From contig DVFO01000064.1 of the NCBI GenBank assembly GCA_018713215.1, positions 1-36,287 of the forward strand: a stretch of DNA of 36,287 nt, in the 5' to 3' direction. Position 1 is the stretch's first letter. Each line of letters begins with the position of its first letter. Positions 15,303 to 22,868 of this stretch are shown in pieces. Below the pieces are notes generated by a model. It saw only the letters and a list, made by a program, of their open reading frames with translations, had not been told where the DNA came from and made no database searches. Both the position numbers and the translations under genes were made by a program. The DNA is from Enterenecus faecium (lineage in GTDB: Bacteria; Bacillota; Clostridia; Oscillospirales; Oscillospiraceae).

Positions 15303-15361
15303 CTCCCCCGGGCAGGTTTGCCAAAAATCTTCGGATTGGTTGACAACCCTGCCCGGGGGAG
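15303..15361. repeat. Perfect 14-bp inverted repeat spanning the next promoter
   Basis: CTCCCCCGGGCAGG (15303-15316) and its exact complement CCTGCCCGGGGGAG (15348-15361) are separated by 31 bases. The right arm fills most of the -35/-10 spacer and the -35 box lies in the loop. Within the loop, CCAA...TTGG and ATC-TTCG-GAT can form a nested hairpin. It may terminate the AGCS transcript, act as an operator, or both. Confidence 0.7.
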
Positions 15362-15368
15362 ATATAAT
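15340..15368 (+). promoter_or_regulatory. Consensus sigma-A promoter of the lysine-type ABC operon
   Basis: TTGACA (15340-15345), 17 bases, TATAAT (15363-15368), a second perfect consensus promoter. Confidence 0.9.
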
Positions 15369-15386
15369 ACCGCCAAAATGAACCAC

Positions 15387-15549
15387 TGATAGAGGCGCGG
15401 TGCCAATGGGCATCCCACACATAAGCCTGGAAGGGCGTGGGGTGCGAGGTGTCACCGCCGAAGGGCAAAGGGGCTTCCACCCGCTTTGTGCCTGGGCCAT
15501 CGGGAAATACCCGGCGGACTGTCACACCCCCTGGTGTGAAGCGCTATCA
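15387..15549 (+). promoter_or_regulatory. Lysine riboswitch (L-box)
   Basis: The leader has L-box landmarks in order: TGATAGAGGCGCGG at the 5' end, CACCGCCGAAGGGC in the middle (about 15453-15466), then GCCTGGGCCATCGGGAAAT and CGGCGGACTGTCAC (about 15512-15525). P1 is closed by TGATAG (15387-15392) with CTATCA (15544-15549). The P1 3' strand overlaps ATCATGG (15546-15552), which is perfectly complementary to CCATGAT (15597-15603), the left arm of the downstream terminator. Lysine-bound P1 would therefore free the terminator; without lysine the antiterminator helix can form. This predicts an OFF switch and a lysine or other basic amino acid uptake role for the operon. Confidence 0.9.
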
Positions 15550-15594
15550 TGGCAAGCACATCGTTCCCGTCCCTCTCGTGGGCGGGGGTTTGTT

Positions 15595-15633
15595 GACCAT
15601 GATCGCATCACGCGGTTCATGGTCTTTTTGTTT
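15595..15633 (+). terminator. Terminator controlled by the lysine riboswitch
   Basis: GACCATGA (15595-15602) pairs with TCATGGTC (15617-15624), followed by TTTTTGTTT. The left arm is shared with the antiterminator helix. Confidence 0.88.
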
Positions 15634-15663
15634 ATTCGAAAAAAGAAGGAGAGAGGAACCCCC

Positions 15664-17484
15664 ATGAAACAGAAACTCTTTGCCCTGCTCCTGGCGGTGG
15701 CGCTGGTGCTGTCCCTGGCGGCCTGTACCGCCAGCCCCTCAGACTCCGGCTCCAACACCTCTGCCAGCCAGGCACCGGCCGCGGACGTCCCCGACGTCCC
15801 CGACTTCACCGACGTGGACACCTCCACCATCCCCGGATTGGAGGACGGCGTACTCACCGTGGGTATGGAGTGCGCCTACGCCCCCTACAACTGGATGCAG
15901 ATGGACGACTCCAACGGAGCCGTGCCCATCTCCAACGTGTCCGGGTCCTACGCCAACGGCTACGACGTGATGATCGCCAAGCGCATCTGTGAGGCCTACG
16001 GCTGGGAGCTGGAAGTGGTGTCCAGCTCCTGGGACTCCCTGACCCCCGCCGTCCAAGCGGGCACCATGGACGCCAACATCGCCGGACAGTCCATGACCGC
16101 CGACCGGATGAAGGAAGTGGACATGGCTGGCCCTTACTACTACGCCACCATCGTGTGCCTGACCACCAAGGACAGCCCCTACGCCTCCGCCACCTCCATT
16201 GCCGACCTGGCCGGGGGCATCTGCACCGCCCAGTCCGGCACCATCTGGTATGACTCCTGTCTGCCCCAGATCCCCGACGCCAACATCCTGTCCCCCGCCG
16301 ACAACGCCCCTGCCATGATCATGCAGCTGCAAACCGGCATGGCCGACTTCATCTGCACCGACATGCCCACCGCCAAGGGCGCCGCCGCCAAGGACGACAA
16401 CCTGGTGGTGCTGGACTTCTCCGGCACCGACGGGGACTTCCAGTTTGAGACCGAGGCCGAGCGGGCGGAGAACGTGAACATCGGCATCTCTGTCAAGAAG
16501 GGCAACACCCAGCTCAAGGACGCCATGGACGCCGTGCTCTCCCAGCTCACAGCGGAGGACTTTGACGCCATCATGGACCAGGCCATCGCCGCCCAGCCCG
16601 CCACCGACGACACCGACGCCAACCTCTTTGTCAAGCTGGGCCGCGACATGGCCCAGCTGTGGAGCGAGTACCACACCGGCTACCTCAAGGGCATCTTGAA
16701 CACCCTGGTGCTGGCCGTGGCCGCCACCGTCATCGGCTGTGTCATCGGCCTGGTGTGCGGCATTCTGAACACCATCCCCTACGCCAAGCAGGACCCCCTG
16801 CCCAAGCGGGTCATCCTCAAGGTCATCCGGGCCCTGGTGCGCATCTATGTGGAGGTATTCCGCGGCACTCCCATGGTGCTGCAAGCGGTGTTCATCTACT
16901 ACGGCCTGCCCTACTTCACCAATGGCTCGGTGGCCTTCCGGGGGGCTGAAGGCATCTGGCTGGCCTCCATCATCGTGGTGTCCATCAACACCGGCGCCTA
17001 CATGGCCGAGTCGGTGCGTGGCGGTATCATCTCCATTGATCCCGGCCAGACCGAGGGCGCCCGGGCCATCGGCATGAACCACTTCCAGACCATGACCTCG
17101 GTGATCCTGCCCCAGGCCATCCGCAACATCATCCCCCAGATCGGCAACAACTTCATCATCAACATCAAGGACACGTCCGTGATGTTCATCATCAGCTTCA
17201 CCGAGTTCTTCGCCTTCCACCGCTACATCGTGGGCGTGAACAACATGTACTTCCCCTCCGCCGCCATCGAGATGATCGGCTACCTGACCATGACCCTCAT
17301 TGCCTCCGCCCTGCTGCGCCTCATTGAGAAGCGCATGGACGGCTCGGACAACTACGAGCTGGTGCAGGTGGATGCCCTGACCATGGCCGCCGGGACCTAC
17401 AGCCACCCCAACCGGGGCACGCCCTTTGACGAGCACAGCAAGGAACAGCGGGACCGCAACGGCAGCACGAGAGGAGAGCGGTAA
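15664..17484 (+). CDS. Fused amino-acid ABC binding lipoprotein and permease (probably lysine)
   Basis: A 606-residue single polypeptide. Residues 1-21 are a lipoprotein signal (VLSLAAC, Cys21). Residues about 60-310 are a family 3 substrate-binding domain (DGVLTVGMECAYAPYNW, then NGYDVMIAKRICEAYGW). Residues about 336-560 are the HisM/GlnP-type permease domain with about five membrane segments and the ATPase-coupling loop GARAIGMNHFQ...ILPQAIRN (about 465-488). Covalent binding-protein/permease fusions are known (for example lactococcal GlnPQ). AAGGAGAGAGG precedes the ATG at 15664; the upstream open frame overlaps the riboswitch. The stop lies one base before the next ATG, so the ATPase is translated with it. 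The lysine riboswitch gives the substrate prediction. Confidence 0.93.
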   Translation: MKQKLFALLLAVALVLSLAACTASPSDSGSNTSASQAPAADVPDVPDFTDVDTSTIPGLEDGVLTVGMECAYAPYNWMQMDDSNGAVPISNVSGSYANGYDVMIAKRICEAYGWELEVVSSSWDSLTPAVQAGTMDANIAGQSMTADRMKEVDMAGPYYYATIVCLTTKDSPYASATSIADLAGGICTAQSGTIWYDSCLPQIPDANILSPADNAPAMIMQLQTGMADFICTDMPTAKGAAAKDDNLVVLDFSGTDGDFQFETEAERAENVNIGISVKKGNTQLKDAMDAVLSQLTAEDFDAIMDQAIAAQPATDDTDANLFVKLGRDMAQLWSEYHTGYLKGILNTLVLAVAATVIGCVIGLVCGILNTIPYAKQDPLPKRVILKVIRALVRIYVEVFRGTPMVLQAVFIYYGLPYFTNGSVAFRGAEGIWLASIIVVSINTGAYMAESVRGGIISIDPGQTEGARAIGMNHFQTMTSVILPQAIRNIIPQIGNNFIINIKDTSVMFIISFTEFFAFHRYIVGVNNMYFPSAAIEMIGYLTMTLIASALLRLIEKRMDGSDNYELVQVDALTMAAGTYSHPNRGTPFDEHSKEQRDRNGSTRGER

Positions 17485-17485
17485 T

Positions 17486-18226
17486 ATGAGCGACGCCATT
17501 TTACAAGTCAAGCACCTGTCCAAGTCCTTTGGCAGCCACCAGGTGCTGAAAGATATCGACTTCACCGTCCGGCCCGGAGACGTGACCTCCATCATCGGTG
17601 CCTCCGGCTCGGGCAAGTCCACCCTGCTGCGGTGCATCAACCTCCTGGAGACCCCCTCCGCCGGAGACATCCTCTTCCACGGAGAGAACATCACCGCCCG
17701 GGGCTTTAACCCCTGCCGCTACCGCTCCCAGGTGGGCATGGTGTTCCAGTCCTTCAACCTGTTCAACAACATGACCGTGCTGGAAAACTGCATGGTGGGC
17801 CAGGTGAAGGTGCTGAAAAAGTCCAAGGCGGAGGCCAAGGAAAACGCCATGAAGTACTTGGAGCAGGTGGGCATGGCCCCCTACATCAACGCCCGGCCCC
17901 GGCAGATCTCCGGCGGCCAGCGCCAGCGGGTGGCCATCGCCCGGGCCCTGGCCATGGAGCCGGAGGTGCTGCTCTTCGACGAGCCCACCTCCGCCCTGGA
18001 CCCCGAGATGGTGGGCGAGGTGCTCTCCGTCATGCGGGACCTGGCCTCCCAGGGCATGACCATGCTGGTGGTGACCCACGAGATGGCCTTCGCCCGGGAC
18101 GTGTCCAACCACGTGGTGTTCATGGCCGACGGAGTCATCTGCGAGCAGGGCGACCCCAAGGACGTGTTCACCAACCCCAAACAGACCAGAACCCGGGAGT
18201 TTTTGTCCCGCTTCATGGGAGAATGA
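17486..18226 (+). CDS. Polar amino-acid ABC transporter ATPase
   Basis: A 246-residue GlnQ/HisP-type ATPase that powers the preceding permease. Walker A is GASGSGKST (about 36-44). The Q-loop lies in VGMVFQSFNLF, the signature in ISGGQRQRVAIARAL, Walker B and D-loop in LLFDEPTSALDPE, and the H-loop in VVTHEMAFARDV. Length and order are standard. The ATG at 17486 follows GAGGAGAG and starts one base after the previous stop; a longer open frame from 17426 lies inside the permease gene. It is last in the operon and followed by a strong terminator. Confidence 0.96.
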   Translation: MSDAILQVKHLSKSFGSHQVLKDIDFTVRPGDVTSIIGASGSGKSTLLRCINLLETPSAGDILFHGENITARGFNPCRYRSQVGMVFQSFNLFNNMTVLENCMVGQVKVLKKSKAEAKENAMKYLEQVGMAPYINARPRQISGGQRQRVAIARALAMEPEVLLFDEPTSALDPEMVGEVLSVMRDLASQGMTMLVVTHEMAFARDVSNHVVFMADGVICEQGDPKDVFTNPKQTRTREFLSRFMGE

Positions 18227-18232
18227 GAAACC

Positions 18233-18277
18233 CGCCCCGGCAGAGTGCAAACGTTGTACTCCGCCGGGGCGAGTTTT
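18233..18277 (+). terminator. Terminator of the lysine-type ABC operon
   Basis: CGCCCCGGC-A-GAGT (18233-18246) pairs with ACTC-C-GCCGGGGCG (18258-18272) around an 11-nt loop, followed by AGTTTTAA. Confidence 0.85.
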
Positions 18278-18280
18278 AAT

Positions 18281-18340
18281 GAATAATGAAAAATGAATCG
18301 TGAATAAGTATGGTGTGCCCCACAGTGGCACGGATTTTAA
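18281..18340 (+). repeat. Dispersed palindromic element, copy B
   Basis: AT-rich GAATAATGAA-like repeats lead to GTATGGTGTGCC, a hairpin GTGCC...GGCAC and GGATTTTA. It has the same layout as 998-1050 (inverted), with most positions identical from GGTGTGCC onward. It sits just after an operon terminator. Confidence 0.6.
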
Positions 18341-18371
18341 TTTGAGGTGGAGACTTGAGGGCAGTTCCCCC

Positions 18372-18400
18372 TTGCCAACTTGGCCGCGATTTAGTACAAT
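18372..18400 (+). promoter_or_regulatory. Promoter of the YheO-type regulator gene
   Basis: TTGCCA (18372-18377), 17 bases, TACAAT (18395-18400), about 36 bases upstream of the ATG. Confidence 0.65.
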
Positions 18401-18436
18401 AAAGGTTGACAGTTTGTAAAGAAGGAGGGCTTCCAT

Positions 18437-19075
18437 ATGACACGAGATGAAGCCTTTGAATTTTTAGACCGCACCGCCCGGGGCATTGCCGAGATGTTCG
18501 GCTCCTCCTGTGAGACCCTGGTGCACGACATGGGAGTCCCCTCCCACCCCATTTTGTCCATCTATAACGGCCATGTCTCCGGCCGGGAGGTGGGCTCCAC
18601 CATGGATATCCTGGGCATCGGCCTGGAGCTGGACGCCGACTCTTCGGTGACAGATTTTGTCAACCTTGCCGCCACCACCCCCGACGGACGCCAGACCAAA
18701 TCCTCCACCTTCCACATGATCGGGGAGGACTACAACCTGGCCCTGGGCATCAACTTTGACTACACCTCTCTGGTGTTTGCCAACCGCATTCTGGTGGACC
18801 TGATGAGCGCCAGCTCGGACTTGCAGTCCGCCCTGTGGCAGGAGGGGGACTCCAAGCAGCTGGCCGACCTCTTCGAGCGGTGCCTGGCCGCCCTGGGCAA
18901 GCCGGTGGACGCTCTGAACAAGAAGGACCGCCTGCGCATGATCGCCATGTTGGAGCAGAAAAACGCCTTCTCCTTCCGCAAGTCGGTGCCCTATGTGGCC
19001 AAGCACCTGGGGGTGTCCCGGTACACGGTGTACAAGTACCTGGGCGAGCTGGCCGAGCACAGCGAGGAGGAATAA
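18437..19075 (+). CDS. YheO/DauR-type transcriptional regulator (PAS-like sensor plus HTH)
   Basis: A 212-residue regulator. Residues about 5-120 match the YheO-like PAS-related domain (GIAEMFGSSCETLVHDM, then LSIYNGHVSGREVGS and the conserved G-NFDYTSL). Residues about 160-205 form an HTH_22-type DNA-binding domain (KKDRLRMIAMLEQKNAFSFRKSV, then VAKHLGVSRYTVYKYL). Related proteins such as DauR control amino-acid genes, so a link to the neighbouring transporter or dipeptidase is plausible but unproven. AAGGAGGG precedes the ATG. The promoter for the next gene begins right after the stop. Confidence 0.88.
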   Translation: MTRDEAFEFLDRTARGIAEMFGSSCETLVHDMGVPSHPILSIYNGHVSGREVGSTMDILGIGLELDADSSVTDFVNLAATTPDGRQTKSSTFHMIGEDYNLALGINFDYTSLVFANRILVDLMSASSDLQSALWQEGDSKQLADLFERCLAALGKPVDALNKKDRLRMIAMLEQKNAFSFRKSVPYVAKHLGVSRYTVYKYLGELAEHSEEE

Positions 19076-19090
19076 TCCCCCTTTCTTCCC

Positions 19091-19119
19091 TTGTTTTTTC
19101 CGCCTCGGTGGACTACAAT
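19091..19119 (+). promoter_or_regulatory. Promoter of the dipeptidase gene
   Basis: TTGTTT (19091-19096), 17 bases, TACAAT (19114-19119). Confidence 0.55.
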
Positions 19120-19162
19120 GTGGAATAGTTGTACATTCGTTTACATAAGGAGATCATACATC

Positions 19163-20566
19163 ATGTATCGTGAACAGTTAGAAGCTTATTTTCAGGACAA
19201 GCAGGACATGCTGGTGGACGCCGTGTGCCGCCTGGTGTCCATTGACAGCGTGGAGGGCGAGCCCGCGCCCGGCGCTCCCTTCGGCCCCGGCCCCGCCGCC
19301 GCACTGGAAGAGGGCCTGAAGCTGGCCCAGGAGTGGGGCCTCATCACCACCAATCACGAGGGCTATGTGGGCACTGCCGACCTGTGCGACAAGGAGGACG
19401 CCCTGCACATTCTGGGTCATCTGGACGTGGTGGCCCCCGGTGAGGGTTGGACCGTCACCCAGCCCTATCAGCCCAAGGTGGTGGACGGCCTCATCTATGG
19501 CCGTGGCACCGACGACGACAAGGGCCCTGTGGTGGCCTCCCTGCTGGCCATGAAGGCGGTGAAGGACCTGGGCGTGCCCCTGAAGTCCAACTGCCGCCTC
19601 ATCATGGGCACCAACGAGGAGAGTGGCTCCGGGGATATCGCCTGGTACTTTGCCCGCCACCCCTTCGCCCCCGCCACCTTCTCCCCTGACTCCGGTTACC
19701 CCGTCATCAACACGGAGAAGGGCGGCTTAAAACCCACCTTCACCCGCTCCTGGCCCGTCCAGGAGGCTCTGCCCCGGGTGAAGTGGCTCCACGGCGGATT
19801 CCGCATCAACGTGCTCCCCGGCGACGCTGAGGCAGCGGTGGAGGGGCTCACCCTCCACGACGTGCACCCCTTCGCCCGGGATATCACCGCCCGCACCGGC
19901 ATCACCTTCACCTGCACCAGCCAGGACGGCTGCACCGTCATCCACGCCAAGGGCGAGGGCAGCCACGCCGCCTGGCCCGAGGGGGGCAACAACGCCGTCA
20001 CCGGCCTCATTGCCCTGCTGTGCGCGCTGCCTCTGGCCGAGGGTCCCTGCAAGGAGGCCCTGAACCAGCTCAACACCTTGCTTCCCCACGGAGATTACCA
20101 CGGCCGGGCCCTGGGCATCGCCCAGTCCGAGCCCATCGCCGGGGACTTGACCGTGGCCTTCACCCTGCTGGAGGTCACCGAGACCGGACTCACCGGCCGC
20201 TTTGACTCCCGGGTGCCCCTGTGCGCCACAAAGGAAAACTGTGAGAACGTGGCCCGGGCCGCTTTTGAACAGAGCGGCTTCACCTTCGAGGGCGAGCAGG
20301 AGGAGGCCCACCACACCCCCGCCGACTCCCCCTTTGTGCAGACCCTGCTGAAGCGGTACGAGGAGTACACCGGACAAAAGGGCGAGTGTCTATCCACCGG
20401 CGGCGGCACCTACGTCCACGAGATTCCCGGCGGCGTGGCCTTCGGCTGCACCATGCCCGGGTTTGACACCCACCTCCATGGGGCAGACGAGCGGGTGAAG
20501 ATCGCCGACCTGATGCTGTCGGCCAAGCTCTTTGCCCACATTATTCTGGATATGTGCGCTGAATAA
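19163..20566 (+). CDS. pepV: M20 family dipeptidase, PepV-like
   Basis: A 467-residue zinc peptidase that would release amino acids from dipeptides in the cytoplasm. Metal and catalytic motifs are in order: ILGHLDVVAPG (metal His and general Asp), YGRGTDDDKGP (bridging Asp), GTNEESGSGD (catalytic Glu-Glu), FSPDSGYP (metal Asp) and, near the end, MPGFDTHLHGADE (metal His). The insertion between the halves is the lid domain of the PepV/Sapep group. AAGGAG lies nine bases before the ATG at 19163; the more distal open start at 19091 overlaps the promoter. A strong terminator follows. Peptide breakdown fits the amino-acid transport theme of this region. Confidence 0.92.
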   Translation: MYREQLEAYFQDKQDMLVDAVCRLVSIDSVEGEPAPGAPFGPGPAAALEEGLKLAQEWGLITTNHEGYVGTADLCDKEDALHILGHLDVVAPGEGWTVTQPYQPKVVDGLIYGRGTDDDKGPVVASLLAMKAVKDLGVPLKSNCRLIMGTNEESGSGDIAWYFARHPFAPATFSPDSGYPVINTEKGGLKPTFTRSWPVQEALPRVKWLHGGFRINVLPGDAEAAVEGLTLHDVHPFARDITARTGITFTCTSQDGCTVIHAKGEGSHAAWPEGGNNAVTGLIALLCALPLAEGPCKEALNQLNTLLPHGDYHGRALGIAQSEPIAGDLTVAFTLLEVTETGLTGRFDSRVPLCATKENCENVARAAFEQSGFTFEGEQEEAHHTPADSPFVQTLLKRYEEYTGQKGECLSTGGGTYVHEIPGGVAFGCTMPGFDTHLHGADERVKIADLMLSAKLFAHIILDMCAE

Positions 20567-20573
20567 CCTTCTG

Positions 20574-20609
20574 GGGCCGCTGCACCATGCAGCGGCCCTG
20601 TTATTTTTT
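20574..20609 (+). terminator. Terminator of the dipeptidase gene
   Basis: Perfect 11-bp stem GGGCCGCTGCA/TGCAGCGGCCC with a 3-nt loop, then TGTTATTTTTT. Confidence 0.9.
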
Positions 20610-20664
20610 CGGCACACTGGGAAAAAGTTTTCCCTTCTCTTGTTTCTTTCTTCCAGCCCTCCGG

Positions 20665-20717
20665 CCTGGTGGGGACGCTTCCCGCTGGGGGTTCCTTTTG
20701 CCCGGTCAAAAGGAACC
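20665..20717 (-). repeat. Dispersed hairpin repeat R3 (inverted copy)
   Basis: On the minus strand, a perfect 11-bp hairpin GGTTCCTTTTG/CAAAAGGAACC (6-nt loop) is followed by CCCCAGCGGGAAGCGTCCCC and ACCAGG, the same flank as R1 and R2. Confidence 0.65.
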
Positions 20718-21018
20718 AAAACCCGCTTAGGGCGTTCCCCCCTAAGTACCCCCCTGGGGTACGAGGCTGACGTGCGTCAAGTCTATGGTCGGCCCGTCAC
20801 CCTTGCTGTGGCTCCTGTCACTGCCACCACACCAGGCAACCTTGGGCAGCTGGCCCTATAGACAGGCAATTTCCACGTCCGGGCCTATCCTGGAGAAGCG
20901 GCGTTCCCGCCGCCGGCAGCCAGGTTTCCGGTCGCTGGGAACAGCGGCTCACCAGGGTAAGGCCCTGGGGATAGAAGAATTGTCTGCCAGAGAAGTAGGT
21001 ACTTTCCGTAGAAGTTCC

Positions 21019-21054
21019 ACGCCATCCATGTGACCCCACCAGGCCAAGGGCCGA
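21019..21054 (+). repeat. Dispersed repeat, first block, copy 2
   Basis: 36 bases starting ACGCCATCCATGTGACCCC. It matches 13181-13216 with three mismatches. In both places R1 or R2 follows about 80-115 bases later, so the two blocks belong to one element. Confidence 0.7.
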
Positions 21055-21137
21055 AACAAGGAGAACGCAGGGGCATCCCGTACCGCGGGGTGGATTCCAC
21101 AAGGCGGGGGAAGGCCCCGCCTTTGGCGATTCTTTCC

Positions 21138-21187
21138 CCAATTTCTCATCGCTGAGAAATTGGGCCCAGCGGAGCGTCCCTGCCAGG
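21138..21187 (+). repeat. Dispersed hairpin repeat R2
   Basis: Perfect 11-bp hairpin CCAATTTCTCA-tcgc-TGAGAAATTGG followed by GCCCAGCGGAGCGTCCCTGC and CAGG. Confidence 0.65.
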
Positions 21188-21287
21188 GGCGCTGGTTTCC
21201 GCCTGAGAAATCGGAGGAGAGCAAGCCCCTCAGGTCAGAGACAAAGAATTGCACCATTCTTCCCTGGCCCTTATCAGGTGGATGTGG

Positions 21288-21327
21288 TACAATGAACTTA
21301 GATCTGCGGCCCGCCCGTTTGCGGGCC
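21288..21327 (+). promoter_or_regulatory. Extended -10 promoter and leader hairpin of the DUF308 gene
   Basis: TGGTACAAT ends at 21293 (TGn plus TACAAT; no good -35). The leader then holds a perfect 7-bp hairpin GGCCCGC-ccgttt-GCGGGCC (21308-21327), immediately before the ribosome site GAGGAGG. Confidence 0.5.
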
Positions 21328-21344
21328 ATTGAGGAGGTCATATT

Positions 21345-21875
21345 ATGTTCAACTACTTCTGGTCCCGCAACGCCTCGGTGGGCATGGCGGTGCTCTACAT
21401 CGCCCTGGGCCTGCCCCTGGTCCTCTTCCCCGCCGCCGTGGGCACCGCCTTTGTCTGGGCCCTGGCCATCGGCTGTGCGGTGTACGCCCTGCCCCATCTC
21501 ATCCGCTACCTCCAGGGCCGGAAAGTGGGCCAGTCCTTCGGAGGCGACCTGTTTCTCACCGTTTTACCCCTGTTCTTCGCCCTGTTCGCCCTCTTCCGCC
21601 CCCATGTGATTCTCTCCTTCCTGCCCTTCGTGCTGGGCGCTCTGCTGCTCATGGACGGGGTGGGAAAGCTGCCCCTGATGCTGGCGGCCATCCAGGACCA
21701 CGCCCCCGGCCTGGCCTTCTGTGTCATCTCCACCCTGGTGCCCCTCATCGTGGGCCTGGTGCTCATCGTCAACCCCTTCCAGGCCGCCCAGATGGTCATC
21801 ATGGTCTTTGGCATCGGCCTCATTGTGGACGGCATCGGCGACCTCATTACCGCCCTGTCCGCCCGTCACTCCTGA
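21345..21875 (+). CDS. DUF308 (HdeD-like) membrane protein
   Basis: A 176-residue integral membrane protein with about six hydrophobic segments, for example MAVLYIALGLPLVLFP, TAFVWALAIGCAVYAL and LIVGLVLIVNPFQAAQ. The spacing of paired helices and the recurring GL-LI-NP pattern fit the HdeD/DUF308 family, associated with acid resistance in enterobacteria and otherwise uncharacterised. GAGGAGG lies eight bases before the ATG. The stop is 18 bases before the esterase start, so the two genes are probably co-transcribed. Confidence 0.82.
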   Translation: MFNYFWSRNASVGMAVLYIALGLPLVLFPAAVGTAFVWALAIGCAVYALPHLIRYLQGRKVGQSFGGDLFLTVLPLFFALFALFRPHVILSFLPFVLGALLLMDGVGKLPLMLAAIQDHAPGLAFCVISTLVPLIVGLVLIVNPFQAAQMVIMVFGIGLIVDGIGDLITALSARHS

Positions 21876-21893
21876 TACCTGGAGGTCCCTTTC

Positions 21894-22838
21894 ATGAAAT
21901 ACCACTCCCTGCTCCCCCGGGACCGGGCGGAGCGTCTGAATAAGCGGCTCACCGAAGGCATGATGTCCGCTTTGAAAACCATCCACTCCGCCACCTCCCC
22001 CGACTCCATGGACCCCGCCGACCTGAACCGTCAGCGCAGAGGCCAGGAGGTGCTGGGGCGGCTGGCCTCTCCCCCCATTGGCTTTAGCTGGGAGCCCTTT
22101 ACCCACGAGGCCCTATCCATGGCCTGGGTGCGCCCCGAGCGGGGCCACCAGCGGCGGCGGGTTATCCTCTACTGCCACGGCGGCGGCTACACCAGCGGCA
22201 ATCTGGGCTACGCCCGGGTGCTGGCGGCCAAACTATCCGCCGCCACCGGCTGTGAGACCCTGGCCTTCCAGTATCGTCTGGCCCCGGAGCACCCCTACCC
22301 CGCAGCCTTAGAGGACGCCCTCACCGCCTGGGACTACCTGATGCACCTGGGGTATGGCGCTCGAGACGTCATTGTGGCGGGGGACTCCGCCGGGGGCAAC
22401 CTGGCTCTGGAGCTGACCTTGAAGCTGAAAGAGTCCGGGCGGTTCCTGCCTGGGCGGCTGGTGCTCTTCTCTCCCTGGACCGACCTCACCGCCTCCGGGG
22501 AGTCCTACCAGAGCGCCCGGGACTTAGACCCCATGCTCACCATGAACTACATCCAGGCGGTGCGCTCCGCCTACGCCCCCCAGACCGACTGGAGCGACCC
22601 GCACCTGTCCCCCCTGTTTGCCGATCTCCACGGCTTCCCCCCCACTCTCATCCACGTGGGAGAGCGGGAAATCCTCCGGGACGACTCCACCGCCCTGGCC
22701 CAAAAGCTGCGGGAGGCGGAGGTCCCCTGTGTCATCCGCACCTGGCCGGACATGTGGCACGTGTTCCAGATGTTCCCCCTGAAAAGCGCCGGGGAGGCCA
22801 TGGAGCATGTGGCGGATTTTTTACAGCGCTACGACTAA
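21894..22838 (+). CDS. Alpha/beta hydrolase, hormone-sensitive-lipase type esterase
   Basis: A 314-residue cytoplasmic esterase. The oxyanion-hole motif HGGGY is at about residues 97-101, the nucleophile elbow GDSAGGN at about 163-169 (catalytic Ser), and the acid and His follow near DDSTALA and WPDMWHVFQMF. Motif order and length fit the HSL/family IV esterases, which cut short-chain acyl esters; the natural substrate is unknown. TGGAGGT lies eight bases before the ATG. It is the second gene of the operon and ends in a strong bidirectional-looking terminator. A condensation-fold acyltransferase lies 3 kb away, so an ester metabolism link is possible. Confidence 0.9.
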   Translation: MKYHSLLPRDRAERLNKRLTEGMMSALKTIHSATSPDSMDPADLNRQRRGQEVLGRLASPPIGFSWEPFTHEALSMAWVRPERGHQRRRVILYCHGGGYTSGNLGYARVLAAKLSAATGCETLAFQYRLAPEHPYPAALEDALTAWDYLMHLGYGARDVIVAGDSAGGNLALELTLKLKESGRFLPGRLVLFSPWTDLTASGESYQSARDLDPMLTMNYIQAVRSAYAPQTDWSDPHLSPLFADLHGFPPTLIHVGEREILRDDSTALAQKLREAEVPCVIRTWPDMWHVFQMFPLKSAGEAMEHVADFLQRYD

Positions 22839-22868
22839 AAAAACTCCCCCAGCCGGGGGAGTTTTTTT
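22837..22868 (+). terminator. Terminator of the DUF308-esterase operon
   Basis: A7-CTCCCCC-AGCC-GGGGGAG-T7 type hairpin starting at the esterase stop codon. The A and T tracts make it usable in both directions. Confidence 0.93.

Larger units (their letters stand above)
20610..21286. other. Gene-free 680-bp spacer
   Basis: No open frame here has a credible ribosome site or recognisable protein. The spacer contains the dispersed hairpin repeats R3 (20665-20717) and R2 (21138-21187), the 36-base block at 21019-21054, and several smaller GC-rich inverted repeats (for example around 20900-20925). Between 20720 and 21018 nothing else is recognised. Confidence 0.6.

Noticed and set aside
13914..15500. 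Long minus-strand open frame opposite the AGCS symporter
   Set aside because: Product is Gly/His/Asp-rich low-complexity with no domain; it also runs through the riboswitch/promoter region.
15400..15663. N-terminal extension of the binding-protein/permease frame
   Set aside because: The stretch is the lysine riboswitch and its terminator; the lipoprotein signal begins at 15664.
20532..21100. Short frames in the 20.6-21.1 kb spacer
   Set aside because: They translate the dispersed hairpin repeats and lack ribosome sites.
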